Source of the DNA: Marinobacter sp. C7
Lineage (GTDB): Bacteria; Pseudomonadota; Gammaproteobacteria; Pseudomonadales; Oleiphilaceae
Direction: 5' to 3'
Assembly: GCF_022343555.1 (NCBI RefSeq)
Contig: NZ_JAKQZH010000002.1
Location: 917,167-981,166, forward strand
DNA: 64,000 bases
The notes under the pieces were generated by a model. It saw nothing but the letters and a program-made list of their open reading frames with translations, ran no database searches and was not told the origin of the DNA. How positions within the stretch are numbered: position 1 is the first letter of the stretch; every line of letters starts with the position of its first letter. Shown in pieces: positions 1-8,672 of the stretch. A program made the translations under genes and the position numbers.

Positions 1-422
1 CGACGGATTTCGTCGGCGTAGGCCTTTTCGACTTCGAAGCGTTCCCTGTCCATTTTCTCGACGAACCGGGTGTCAGTCGCCTGTCTTGCACGATGTGTCG
101 GCATGTGCTCGAGCTTCTCATGGACCGTCAGGAAGACCCGGAAAGGAGCCTCTTCCAGCAGGTCCGGAGCCACATGATCCAGCAATCCCTTGATCCGAAG
201 ACAGGCCTCGGAGTATTCGATCTGGTCCTCTTCAACGGCCATGGCGATAACACGGATACTGCTAATCATGTCTTTACGTCGTTTCGCCTGAAACTCCCGG
301 GCTTTTTGCTGGCGCCGGCGGCCCTCGGAGAGAGTTTTCGTCTGCTTCCGTATGAACCAGAGCAGGCAGGCTATGGCAATCAGGCCGGTAATGATCAGCG
401 TCCACTGTAGCCACAGGGGCAT
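1..422 (-). CDS. DUF2489-family membrane-anchored protein (C-terminus outside window)
   Basis: The frame is open from a start at 422 to the window edge, so about 140 N-terminal residues are visible. A strong Shine-Dalgarno (AAGGAG) lies 7 nt before ATG. One membrane helix is predicted at about residues 3-23, followed by a basic, charged segment and a conserved-looking stretch (IRVIAMAVEEDQ, then a cysteine-containing helix) that I recognise as DUF2489. Function is unknown. It lies 17 nt downstream of the oxidoreductase gene, so the two are probably co-transcribed. I am confident of the gene and moderately sure of the family. Confidence 0.75.
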   Translation of the reverse strand, partial: MPLWLQWTLIITGLIAIACLLWFIRKQTKTLSEGRRRQQKAREFQAKRRKDMISSIRVIAMAVEEDQIEYSEACLRIKGLLDHVAPDLLEEAPFRVFLTVHEKLEHMPTHRARQATDTRFVEKMDRERFEVEKAYADEIR

Positions 423-439
423 GATGTCTCCTTAGGTGA

Positions 440-2734
440 TCAGGCGGATCGGCGTTGCTTTCCGGATCGCCAGACTTTGACAGTAACTGTCTGACCATTC
501 AATACGGAAGTTCCCGACAACTGGTCTATCTGATGATCCTCCAGCACGTCATTGATCGACGCGCCGGCATGCGCACTTGCGACCGAGAGGCCGGTGCCTT
601 GACGGTTGTGCCCCCAGCCGTGGGGGATCGAGACGACACCCGGCATGATGTCCGGGGTCACCTCCACCGGCAGTACAATGGTCTGTCCGGCTCCCCGGAC
701 TTCGGCAGATTCTCCGGCTTGAAGGCCGAGACGTTTGGCATCGTCGGGGTGGAGCATCAATGTGCAGCGCTCCTTGCCTTTGACCAGCCGGCGACTGTTG
801 TGCATCCAGGAGTTATTGCTGCGTACGTGTCGGCGGCCGATCAGCGACAACTGGCTGTCCGGCGTTGAGGCCAGATGTTTGTGAAGGCGGCCGAGATCCT
901 GCAGATAGCGCCGGGGCGCAAGGTGAATCAGCCCGTCCCGGGTAAACAGCCGGTCCGGCAGCGATGGTTGCAGTGGGCCCAGGTCCACCCCATGGGGATT
1001 GTCCCTGAGTGCCGACAGGGATAATCCCTTGGGCAGGGCGTTCCACTGCCGGTTTACCGGGCTCAGCTGCGCCAGACCCCGAAGCGGATGGCGCTCGGGC
1101 AGGATATCCAGAACCAGATCGACCGCGGGCTGGAGAAACTTCCTGGCCGGCCCGGTGTCAGCGCCATAGGGGCCTGAGCGCAGTAACAGATCCAGGATTG
1201 GATCGGGGCCGATCTGCTTGAAAGCGCGCCAGCCCAGCTCGGATCGCAGCGGTAGCCGGCCCCCCTTGCGTTGCTGTTCCAGACGGTGGGCGAGCTCGAG
1301 AAGGATCTGCCAGTCGTGGCGGGTATCATCCTGCGGCTCAAAAAGGGCTTCACTGTATTTGGCGTAGTTGCGTACCGCGAACATGCTGAAAATCAGGTCG
1401 TAATGGCTTCGCTCCAGGGCAGCAGTGGGTGGCAGGATGACATCCGCATGGCGGGTGGTCTCGTTCAGGTAGTAGTCCACCGACACCATGAAATCAAGAC
1501 TCTCGAACGCCTCCTCCAGGCGGCGGCCGTTGGGGCTGGACAGGGCCGGGTTACCGGCAACGGTCACAAAGGCGCGGATCTGGCCGTCGCCCGGAGTAAG
1601 AATTTCGTCAGCCATGGTGCTGGCGGGATATTCACCGGCAAACTCGGGTAGGTTCCGGACCCGACTTCGACGCTTGTCGAAATGGCCGTTCTGACCGCTC
1701 ATGGCGCCCAGTGCCACCAGGTCAATGGCCGGCTGCGTAAACAGTACCCCGCCCACCGAGTCGAGTTTGCCGGTCAGGATGTTCAGACAATAGGTCAGCC
1801 AGGTGGCAATGCCGCCAAACGCCTGGGTGCTGGTGCCCATCCTGGAATACAGCGCAGCCTTGCGGGTGCCGGCCAGCTGCCGGGCCAGGTCCCGGATTAC
1901 CTCGGGCTCCATACCGGTGTGGGCGCTTACCGCTTCCGGTGTGTAAGGAACTGCTGCCAGTTGCAGCAGTTCAAGGTCCTTGACCAGGCGCTCTGCCGGC
2001 CCGGGATCGACCAGGTTTTCCTCGAACAGGGTGTTCACCATGGCCATCAGCAACAGCGCGTCGTTACCCGGTCGGATAAAGTGAAACTCATCGGCCAGTT
2101 TGGCGGTTTCGGTGCGCCGGGGGTCGATCACCACCAGTTTGCCGCCCTTTTGTTTGAGGCTCTTCAGACGGCCCCGTACATCCGGTACGGTCATCAGACT
2201 GCCGTTCGAGGCCATGGGGTTGGCGCCGATGCAGATAAACAGGTCGGTGTTGTCGATATCCGGAATGGGGAACAGGATCTGGTGTCCGAACATTTCCAGG
2301 CTGGCCAGCATGTGGGGCAACTGGTCATTGGATGTGGCGGAAAACCGGTTCTGACTGCCGATGGCGCGCAGGAATGGCATGGTCGCGACCAGTGAACCGT
2401 GATTGTGGACGTTGGGGTTGCCCAGGTAGACCCCGATACTGTTGCGGCCGTGCTCCTTCCGCGTCTGGTGCAGGCGCCGGGCCACCAGGTCAAAAGCCTC
2501 CTCCCAGCCGATTTTCTGCCAGCCATCGGCCGTCTTCCGGATGGGCTGGCGTAGCCGCTCCGGGTCCTCATGCAGATCCTGCAGTGCAACGGCTTTCGGA
2601 CAGATATGCCCCTGGCTGAGGGGATCATTGTCATCACCCTTGATGGCGGCAATGCGGCCGTCCTTGACCTCGATGGCAACGCCGCACATGGCCTCGCAGA
2701 GATGGCAGGTGCGGAAATGGGTGCCGTTTTCCAT
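440..2734 (-). CDS. Molybdopterin-dependent oxidoreductase, formate dehydrogenase-like
   Basis: This is a 764-residue protein of the bis-MGD (DMSO reductase) family. The N-terminus carries a 4Fe-4S site, C10-x2-C13-x3-C17-x27-C45, followed by the molybdopterin domain (about 50-480). A C-terminal dinucleotide-binding domain (about 630-750) contains the HGWGHNRQGT-type motif. No Tat signal is visible, so it is probably cytoplasmic. It stands without recognisable electron-transfer subunits, which is typical of the orphan FdhF-like or assimilatory branch. Substrate cannot be read from the sequence. The start at 2734 directly precedes the Fe-S motif, as usual for the family. Confidence 0.88.
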   Translation of the reverse strand: MENGTHFRTCHLCEAMCGVAIEVKDGRIAAIKGDDNDPLSQGHICPKAVALQDLHEDPERLRQPIRKTADGWQKIGWEEAFDLVARRLHQTRKEHGRNSIGVYLGNPNVHNHGSLVATMPFLRAIGSQNRFSATSNDQLPHMLASLEMFGHQILFPIPDIDNTDLFICIGANPMASNGSLMTVPDVRGRLKSLKQKGGKLVVIDPRRTETAKLADEFHFIRPGNDALLLMAMVNTLFEENLVDPGPAERLVKDLELLQLAAVPYTPEAVSAHTGMEPEVIRDLARQLAGTRKAALYSRMGTSTQAFGGIATWLTYCLNILTGKLDSVGGVLFTQPAIDLVALGAMSGQNGHFDKRRSRVRNLPEFAGEYPASTMADEILTPGDGQIRAFVTVAGNPALSSPNGRRLEEAFESLDFMVSVDYYLNETTRHADVILPPTAALERSHYDLIFSMFAVRNYAKYSEALFEPQDDTRHDWQILLELAHRLEQQRKGGRLPLRSELGWRAFKQIGPDPILDLLLRSGPYGADTGPARKFLQPAVDLVLDILPERHPLRGLAQLSPVNRQWNALPKGLSLSALRDNPHGVDLGPLQPSLPDRLFTRDGLIHLAPRRYLQDLGRLHKHLASTPDSQLSLIGRRHVRSNNSWMHNSRRLVKGKERCTLMLHPDDAKRLGLQAGESAEVRGAGQTIVLPVEVTPDIMPGVVSIPHGWGHNRQGTGLSVASAHAGASINDVLEDHQIDQLSGTSVLNGQTVTVKVWRSGKQRRSA

Positions 2735-2834
2735 GGGATCCCCCGGGATTGTTATTGTGTCAGCAGGTTTCGTTGTGCAACCAGATTATCAGGTTTGGTG
2801 GGGGAGGGGAAAAGTCAGGAGGGGACAACTCCAT

Positions 2835-2860
2835 AAAAAAGGCCAGTCCGGAGACTGGCC
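2835..2860 (-). terminator. Rho-independent terminator of the lipoprotein/porin operon
   Basis: The stem is GGCCAGTC/GACTGGCC with a 4-nt loop (2841-2860). Read on the minus strand it is followed by six T. It sits 25 nt after the stop of the minus-strand lipoprotein gene. Confidence 0.85.
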
Positions 2861-2884
2861 CAAGCGGAGACAGAACATGCCTGA

Positions 2885-5800
2885 CTAATACTTCTTGGGG
2901 ATCTCCTTTATGGGGTTGGAGATGAAGTTCAGATAAATGCCACCCACGGGGATTTGCAGGGGGATGTCGGCTACACCTCCGCCGCCAATTTGAACATTAA
3001 TGGGTGCCACAGCGGTGTTCCGTTGCTCGATCTGCATGCGGCCGTCGTCGAAGAAGGTGATCGGACCGTCCAGAATGAGCTGAATCGGGTAGCTGTAGAG
3101 GTTGTGCTCTGCAATTCCCTCAAGGGGCGCCAGATTGGGTGCATCCAGCGTCAGATTGGCAACGGTGCTGAAGTAGGGTCGCCCGTCGCTACCCTCGGAG
3201 ATCAGGCCTTCAACCAATCCCAATGGGTTGTCTTCGGTTGGCTCGCCGTAGGTCATGCGGATGATCTGAGGGCCCGTGGGCTCCTCTATTTCTGCCAGTG
3301 CAAGGAAATCTGCATCTGCCTTCAAGAATACGCTCGCGGATGAGGCGACCAACATGGTCGGGTAGAGCAGCACCCGCACACCGATGTTGTTGCCGGCTTC
3401 ATCGAACGCCGGGCCGACGACTTCCGTATCGAGACCGTAGGTCTGATAGATGAATTTGTTGTCCGGACAATCGGCCCCGGTGGTTGAGCATCCGACCCGA
3501 GCGTCGGCGCCGCCACCAAGTAACCTTGCTCGCTGGTTGACTACGCCAAGTTTGCCGGCATTGGCAGAGGGCAGGAAACCCCCGTCGCCATCCGGTTCGT
3601 GAGCGAAAGGCTCCAGGCAGTTCGTGCTGCCGGGTGCATCGCAGTCGATGACATAGTTGGAATTCGTATCCCGGATAGGCAGGTTACGCAGTGGCGTAAA
3701 GACGCTGGATTGCTCGTCCTGACCGGTGAAGTAAATGGTCAGGTTCGGCCCCCCTACATCGGTCGGGTCAACCAGAACATCGGTCTGTAGGGGCAGATTC
3801 TCTTCCGAGCAGACGTAATCTCCGGTGCCGCAATCGCCGTTTGCAGCTGATTTCAGGGTGTAGCGGTAGGTTGCGCCAACCTCCCAGGCAGCATCCGGGA
3901 AAAAGCGGACCCGTTGATTGCTCTTGTTCAGCCGGCCACTGATGACCTGCTCGCTGCCAACTGCGCCTGGAGCAGCGGGGTCGGAGATTTTTTCAACCAC
4001 AAATGTGTTGGAATTGATGGTTGAAAGATCCATCGATTGCGAGAATTGCACCACAATCGGCCGGTCTTCCGGCAGGGTAGTAACCGGTAGCTGATCACGT
4101 ACCGTATCCGCTGGCGCTGCGTCCACGCAGGTTCCATGACTGCCGTTCGGGAGGTCAAGATTCTCTGTCACGCATGGGTAGCCGGGGTAAGTGGTTAGAG
4201 CTATGGGAGAGGCAAATGGTGCCTCAGAACCATCTTTTATTGCCGGAAGGGCAAAGTTCAATGACTGTGACGCAGCGCTATTGCCGGCGAGATCAGTCAA
4301 AGAGGTGCTTATCGCCAGGGTGTAATCAACACCATGCTTCAGGCCGCCCTGGGGGTTGATTGCTACGGTTGTGCCGTCAAGCCGGGTTTCTACGGGCACG
4401 GTATTCGCGTTGCCTGCGTAGAGGGTGAATGCACTCTCGAGACTGTCTCCGTCGAGAGGTTCATCAAAATTCAGCACTATCGGATCTCCCGGGCGCTGCA
4501 TCTGATCACGATCACCCGGAATGGCTGAATCCGGCCCGGGCATCCAGCTGACCAGAGTCGGACCGGTGCTGTCAGGCTCCCACAGCCCTTCGGCGTCCAG
4601 TGCCGAGTCGGTGTCAGTCGCCGCTTCGATACGGAAGGCAATGGTCGAGTCGGTAAACTCCTGGCCAAGCAGGTTCGGCTCTACAACACCGATGGCATCA
4701 ATTGTCAGCACACCATCCTCAACCACTGCAATACCGCTGAGCTCCACGCCGAGCAGGTTCTGGGACAGGGACGCGTTCGGCTGTGCCTCTTCGGTGTTCA
4801 TGGCCACGTCCATAAAAAGTTTTACATGGCGCGGCGCGTTGAGGTCATCGGTATAGGGATTGGGCAACAGGTAACCGCTGGCGTCCGAGAGCATGGTGAC
4901 CTTGATGTTGCCGGTCTGCTGAATCACCCCGGTTTCCGGGTTGATGATCGGCACAGTACCGTTGATCTTTACGTCCAGGCTGCTGCTGTTCAACACGCTG
5001 GTGCGTGGAACCCGCAGGGGCAGTGGCTCGTCGGCTTCAAACGCGGGTGCGTAGGCAAGCTCGGCGAAGAGGCCTCCTGTCTGCTGGGAGGGTCCGGCGG
5101 TGCCCTGCAGCACTGAGTTCAGTGTGACGCCATTGATGATCTGACCGTTCAGCCTGGAGGTCTGGGGTTCTTGTCCTTCGAGCAGTCCCGAATCAATGAC
5201 TTCCTGGAACAGCACGACTGTGGGACCGGTCTCCCGGACGGTGAAGCTCTTGTCAAAGTCCAGCGTGGTGCCCGGACTGGTCAGACTCGGGAGCCCGGAA
5301 ATGCGCAGTGTGTAGGTTGCCCCGGCCATGAGTTCGTCGGCCTTGGTGCCGCATTGCGCCGGCTCGTCGGTGAGGCAGGGATCGACAGTGATCCGGCGCT
5401 GGTCAACAAGGATTTTGGCCGGTACTTCGTTGCCGCTACTGTCTTCGAGTCGGATGCTGCCCCCCATTTTCTCCCACTCGGGGTGGATCGGCTGGGTAAG
5501 AACAAGCCGGAAACTGGAGAAGTCCATTGGCTGCAATTCGCCGTCAGGGGAGGGAGTCATCTCCGACACGGTGAAATTCGCAGCCAGGTTGTCCTCACTG
5601 GCAATGCCGGTGAAGCCTGCCCGCGTGCTGAACTGAATGCCCTCCGGGCCCTCGGCATTTGGCGTGGCGACAGGGTTCGCGTTGGCGACGGTGAGAGCTT
5701 CGGCGAAGGAGATCGAATACTCGGTGCCCGTCGCCAGCTTGCTGGCGGGTGATAGCTTGAGGCTGCGTCCGCCGTCCACTTTGGTCACAGTGAAGTCGAC

Positions 5801-6037
5801 GTTGCCTGAGTCACCCTCGATCAGGATTTTGTTCCGGATGTCCGCTTCTGCATCGGCGATCGCATGGGAGAAGCGAATCACAATGTCCGACTTTGGGCTG
5901 ATTCCGGTCTGGCCGTCGGCGGGATAGGAGTAGACGACCGAGCCGGAGGGAACATCCGCTTTCATCGATTGCTCCTCACCCCCACAGGCAGCGAGCAAAA
6001 TGGCGGGGACGAGTGCCAGGGTCTTGTTGTACTTCAT
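2885..6037 (-). CDS. Large outer-membrane lipoprotein with Ig-like (Big_5 type) domains
   Basis: This 1050-residue protein has a lipoprotein signal peptide ending LLAAC, with the lipidated Cys at residue 18. Ig-like segments recur near residues 33-140, 500-600 and 655-745. They carry phrases typical of bacterial Ig-like Big_5 domains, such as VVYSYPADGQTGI, IVLNFDEPLDGDSL and IVVQFSQSMDLSTI. The C-terminal third lacks a recognisable domain. It is probably anchored to the outer membrane. It lies 14 nt downstream of a FadL-type porin gene, so the pair is likely an operon whose lipoprotein assists uptake or export of a hydrophobic compound. That role is inference from context only. Confidence 0.8.
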   Translation of the reverse strand: MKYNKTLALVPAILLAACGGEEQSMKADVPSGSVVYSYPADGQTGISPKSDIVIRFSHAIADAEADIRNKILIEGDSGNVDFTVTKVDGGRSLKLSPASKLATGTEYSISFAEALTVANANPVATPNAEGPEGIQFSTRAGFTGIASEDNLAANFTVSEMTPSPDGELQPMDFSSFRLVLTQPIHPEWEKMGGSIRLEDSSGNEVPAKILVDQRRITVDPCLTDEPAQCGTKADELMAGATYTLRISGLPSLTSPGTTLDFDKSFTVRETGPTVVLFQEVIDSGLLEGQEPQTSRLNGQIINGVTLNSVLQGTAGPSQQTGGLFAELAYAPAFEADEPLPLRVPRTSVLNSSSLDVKINGTVPIINPETGVIQQTGNIKVTMLSDASGYLLPNPYTDDLNAPRHVKLFMDVAMNTEEAQPNASLSQNLLGVELSGIAVVEDGVLTIDAIGVVEPNLLGQEFTDSTIAFRIEAATDTDSALDAEGLWEPDSTGPTLVSWMPGPDSAIPGDRDQMQRPGDPIVLNFDEPLDGDSLESAFTLYAGNANTVPVETRLDGTTVAINPQGGLKHGVDYTLAISTSLTDLAGNSAASQSLNFALPAIKDGSEAPFASPIALTTYPGYPCVTENLDLPNGSHGTCVDAAPADTVRDQLPVTTLPEDRPIVVQFSQSMDLSTINSNTFVVEKISDPAAPGAVGSEQVISGRLNKSNQRVRFFPDAAWEVGATYRYTLKSAANGDCGTGDYVCSEENLPLQTDVLVDPTDVGGPNLTIYFTGQDEQSSVFTPLRNLPIRDTNSNYVIDCDAPGSTNCLEPFAHEPDGDGGFLPSANAGKLGVVNQRARLLGGGADARVGCSTTGADCPDNKFIYQTYGLDTEVVGPAFDEAGNNIGVRVLLYPTMLVASSASVFLKADADFLALAEIEEPTGPQIIRMTYGEPTEDNPLGLVEGLISEGSDGRPYFSTVANLTLDAPNLAPLEGIAEHNLYSYPIQLILDGPITFFDDGRMQIEQRNTAVAPINVQIGGGGVADIPLQIPVGGIYLNFISNPIKEIPKKY

Positions 6038-6051
6038 GGCTGTACCTCTCC

Positions 6052-7389
6052 TCAGAACTTCAGGGTGATGGAGCCGCTGACCACGTGGACATCGCCATCG
6101 GCTTTCACGTCAGTCTCGTTGCCGTCGTAATCCACCAGAGTGAAATCACGCTCCTGCAGCTGTTGATACTGGTAGCCCAGGTCGAGCCGGACCGGGTAGG
6201 CCAGCAGGCGGGTGCGGTCGTAGGTGGCGCTGACGCCGAGGCCGATGACGATCTTGTCGGTGTCGAGGTAGTTGATTTCGGGGTTGCGGGTGGATTTGAG
6301 TGGGGACTCCTCATAGGCCACCCCGCCGCGGAGGGCGAAGTTCTTGTTGAGCTGGTATTCGCCACCGATACGCGGAATCAGGATATCGTCGAACTCGATC
6401 CGGCTGGCCGGGGCCACCGAGCCCTGGTCCTTGATGCTGTCGGCAGCAAACTCGTCTTCCAGCTCGGACCAGTTTTGCTGCTCGATGCTGCCGCCAATCC
6501 GCCAGTTTTCACCCTGGTACTGGGTACCAATGCCGAAGGTTTCCGGCTGGAAGGAATCGATGGTGGAGACCGCCAGGCTCAGGCCCGGCTCCGGAATGGT
6601 CTGGGTGACGATGATGTTGGAATCAATGGAGGTCGAGGCTGACGACTTGGTCCGGTAGATGAGAGCAGACTCCCAGCCATCCAGAAAGCACCCACCGTCA
6701 GGGCAGAAGGTGCTGCCGAGATCAATGTTGGTACCGAGGATGGTTTTCAGTGAAGGCTCGGCATTGACAGAAAGGCGTTCACGGCTGGTCTCACCGCCCA
6801 GGGTGGATACGGCATCCAGGTTTGCGGTTGCATCCAGAGTGACACGAACTGAGGCCCCTGCAGAAATGCCTCGCCAGATCTGCGTGGCACCGCCGATATT
6901 CAGGAACAGCGGTTCCTTGCCATACTGCAGGAACTGGCCGGTCTCAGTGGTCTCGGAGCTGAATGCAAGCATTTCCTTACCGTACTTCTCGACGCCGGCA
7001 ATAAAGCCGAGGTAGATCGGGTGATCGAAACGAGTGAGAGAGCCAAGGTTGGTCTTCATGCCGATCAGTACGTGTTGGCTGGGCGAGTTGGAGAGCACGT
7101 CACCGTCGGCATTCGGATTGGCGGAGCGCAATTCCTGTTCGGCGTGAAGAATGCCTGCGGTCAGTTCTCCACGGGTATCCTTGGTCAGGTAGGCCGGATT
7201 GTAATAGGTGGCAGAGACCTGATCGTTGAACATGGACAGGGACTGGGCGGTGGCAACGTCAACCGGCATTACACCGTAGGTGGTGCCGAGGTTGCCCATG
7301 CTGGCACTGGCTGACAGTGAAACGCCGGCGGATACCGCAGCGACTGCAAGGGACAGGGCCCGTACTGAAAACCGGGAGGTGGTTACCAT
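6052..7389 (-). CDS. OmpP1/FadL-family outer-membrane transporter
   Basis: The 445-residue product has a Sec signal peptide (about 1-29, ending SASA). It is followed by the N-terminal hatch pattern of FadL-like porins (NLGTTYGVMPVDVATAQS, then DQVSATYYNPAYL) and alternating beta strands, ending in a C-terminal aromatic (LKF). The family moves long-chain fatty acids, alkanes or aromatics across the outer membrane. Length matches the family. The substrate is unknown. In a marine hydrocarbon-using lineage an alkane or lipid is plausible, but this is inference. Confidence 0.85.
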   Translation of the reverse strand: MVTTSRFSVRALSLAVAAVSAGVSLSASASMGNLGTTYGVMPVDVATAQSLSMFNDQVSATYYNPAYLTKDTRGELTAGILHAEQELRSANPNADGDVLSNSPSQHVLIGMKTNLGSLTRFDHPIYLGFIAGVEKYGKEMLAFSSETTETGQFLQYGKEPLFLNIGGATQIWRGISAGASVRVTLDATANLDAVSTLGGETSRERLSVNAEPSLKTILGTNIDLGSTFCPDGGCFLDGWESALIYRTKSSASTSIDSNIIVTQTIPEPGLSLAVSTIDSFQPETFGIGTQYQGENWRIGGSIEQQNWSELEDEFAADSIKDQGSVAPASRIEFDDILIPRIGGEYQLNKNFALRGGVAYEESPLKSTRNPEINYLDTDKIVIGLGVSATYDRTRLLAYPVRLDLGYQYQQLQERDFTLVDYDGNETDVKADGDVHVVSGSITLKF

Positions 7390-7631
7390 TGATACACTCC
7401 ATCATTTCGTTGTTTTTGTCCGTGCGCCTGTGGTTCCTGGGGGCGCCACGCTGGTTCAGGGTTGCAGTGTATGTGGCTTGTCTTTTCGGGACTTTGGCTT
7501 TTTTGACACAGATCAGTGTCTGTAGAACCACGTATGTTAGGCGTCAGGTCCAAAAATAACCGGAATACATGGCGTTATCAGGTTCAGGCCTGTTTGTTTT
7601 TGTAGTCGGATGTTTCCGGGAAGGAATGAAA
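7390..7631. other. Intergenic region upstream of the FadL-type gene
   Basis: This stretch holds the promoter and 5' leader of the minus-strand porin operon. I see an imperfect dyad, GACAC-N6-GTGTC, at 7505-7520 that could be an operator, but no convincing -35/-10 pair. No gene is supported here. Confidence 0.3.
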
Positions 7632-7654
7632 AAGGCTCCTCGGGGAGGAGCCTT
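7627..7654 (-). terminator. Rho-independent terminator of the PEP-CTERM gene
   Basis: The stem AAGGCTCCTC/GAGGAGCCTT lies at 7632-7654 with a 3-nt loop. A T-run follows on the minus strand, about 30 nt past the PEP-CTERM stop codon. Confidence 0.85.
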
Positions 7655-7683
7655 GGTAGGAGTGTAAAGAAAGTCGACTCTTT

Positions 7684-8280
7684 TTATCCGGCTTTTCTCT
7701 TCCGGCGAGCCAGTCCAAGCCCAACGAGGCCGAGGCCAAGCAATGCGATGGTGCCCGGTTCAGCAACCGTTACCGGTTCCTTGGCATACAGGTTTACATG
7801 GGACAGACCACCGCCTGTCTCCTTGTCGACGCTGGAGCCGAAGAAGAAAGCCCATTCTCCGGAGCTGACGAGAGCCTGCAGGGAGAATACGAACCACTCA
7901 TCCGGGGTGTTGCCGGTCCCGAACTTGAACCCGATGGCTGCATCGGAATAGTCGTTCCAGAAATCCGAGTCGAAACTCCAGGTTCCGTAATAACTTCCAT
8001 CCTGGCTGTAGGTCAGGTTGTAGGGGTTGGGTGCCTCGTCTGATTTCTCGATCAGTTCGTAGTCGCTTCCAACGCCTGTGAGAAACGGGTCGTTGGTCGC
8101 ATTCCCGGTAAGGTTACCCACACCCGAATCCAGGCAGGCAGCCGCCTGGCTGTCGTCCATTATCATATGATTCAGCGTGTCGTCTGGACTGCATTGGATT
8201 GGAGCGCCGAGAGCGCTGCCGCTGAGTAGCAGGCCTGCTGCCAGACCTCCGATCGCCGTGACTTTATGGTGCATTTTCAT
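7684..8280 (-). CDS. Secreted PEP-CTERM sorting-domain protein
   Basis: The 198-residue product has an N-terminal signal peptide (about 1-25, ending SALG). Its C-terminal tripartite sorting signal is classic: an AEPGT motif, then the hydrophobic helix IALLGLGLVGLGLA, then the basic tail RRKRKAG. Exosortase (EpsH) recognises such tails and links processing to exopolysaccharide export. The middle region (about 30-170) contains Asp/Gly/Tyr-rich beta-type sequence without a known fold. No exosortase gene is visible in the window, so it must lie elsewhere. The gene is monocistronic, with its own terminator. Confidence 0.85.
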   Translation of the reverse strand: MKMHHKVTAIGGLAAGLLLSGSALGAPIQCSPDDTLNHMIMDDSQAAACLDSGVGNLTGNATNDPFLTGVGSDYELIEKSDEAPNPYNLTYSQDGSYYGTWSFDSDFWNDYSDAAIGFKFGTGNTPDEWFVFSLQALVSSGEWAFFFGSSVDKETGGGLSHVNLYAKEPVTVAEPGTIALLGLGLVGLGLARRKRKAG

Positions 8281-8455
8281 GATTGGTTACTCCCTAAGCT
8301 TTCCTTGCGTGTTGCCATCAGTGGAAAGCAGGTTTCAGACCAAGATCCGTAACTGCTGCTTAATTAGATGCTTAAGCACAGTCTGCAGGACGTGGGGAAG
8401 GGTACCTGTAAAGAAGCTTGACGCCGCGGTTGCGTTGAATTCGGGAGTGGGGAGT

Positions 8456-8502
8456 AATGGTGGGCCCAGCTGGACTCGAACCAGCGACCAAGGGATTATG
8501 AG
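8456..8502 (-). repeat. attL: 47-bp duplicate of the tRNA-Ile2 3' half
   Basis: It is identical to 22536-22582. It covers the CCA end, T arm, variable region and the 3' side of the anticodon stem-loop, and diverges exactly in the anticodon loop, a usual crossover zone for tyrosine integrases that use tRNA genes. Confidence 0.95.
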
Positions 8503-8607
8503 GGCCTTGAGCCAGCTTTTATAGCTACACATAAAACCACAATAAACGTTAAATCAATTCGTTACGTGGAGCTTGCCCCACAGTGCACCGCATGACATCA
8601 CAGAGAT

Positions 8608-8626
8608 GTCGACACTTTGTTGACAC
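8608..8626 (+). repeat. 19-nt box copy A (putative integrase arm-type site)
   Basis: The sequence is GTCGACACTTTGTTGACAC, containing two GACAC units 11 nt apart. It lies 73 nt after an AACCAC box (8535) and 47 nt before the first cargo ORF. Four related copies occur at 9281, 10833, 11540 and 22475. Confidence 0.6.
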
Positions 8627-8672
8627 TGCTTGGCTTTACTGGCTTTCGCAGGTTCGGTAGTCTAGAAACATA

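Larger units (their letters stand above)
8281..8672. other. Intergenic stretch containing attL and the first arm module
   Basis: From left to right it holds the PEP-CTERM promoter region, the 47-bp tRNA-Ile2 duplicate (8456-8502), an AACCAC box at 8535 and a 19-nt box at 8608-8626. No coding sequence is supported; the minus-strand open frame crossing it is a read-through of the tRNA fragment. Confidence 0.7.

Noticed and set aside
8335..8532. 65-residue minus-strand frame across attL
   Set aside because: It is a read-through of the tRNA duplicate, with no ribosome binding site and no domain.
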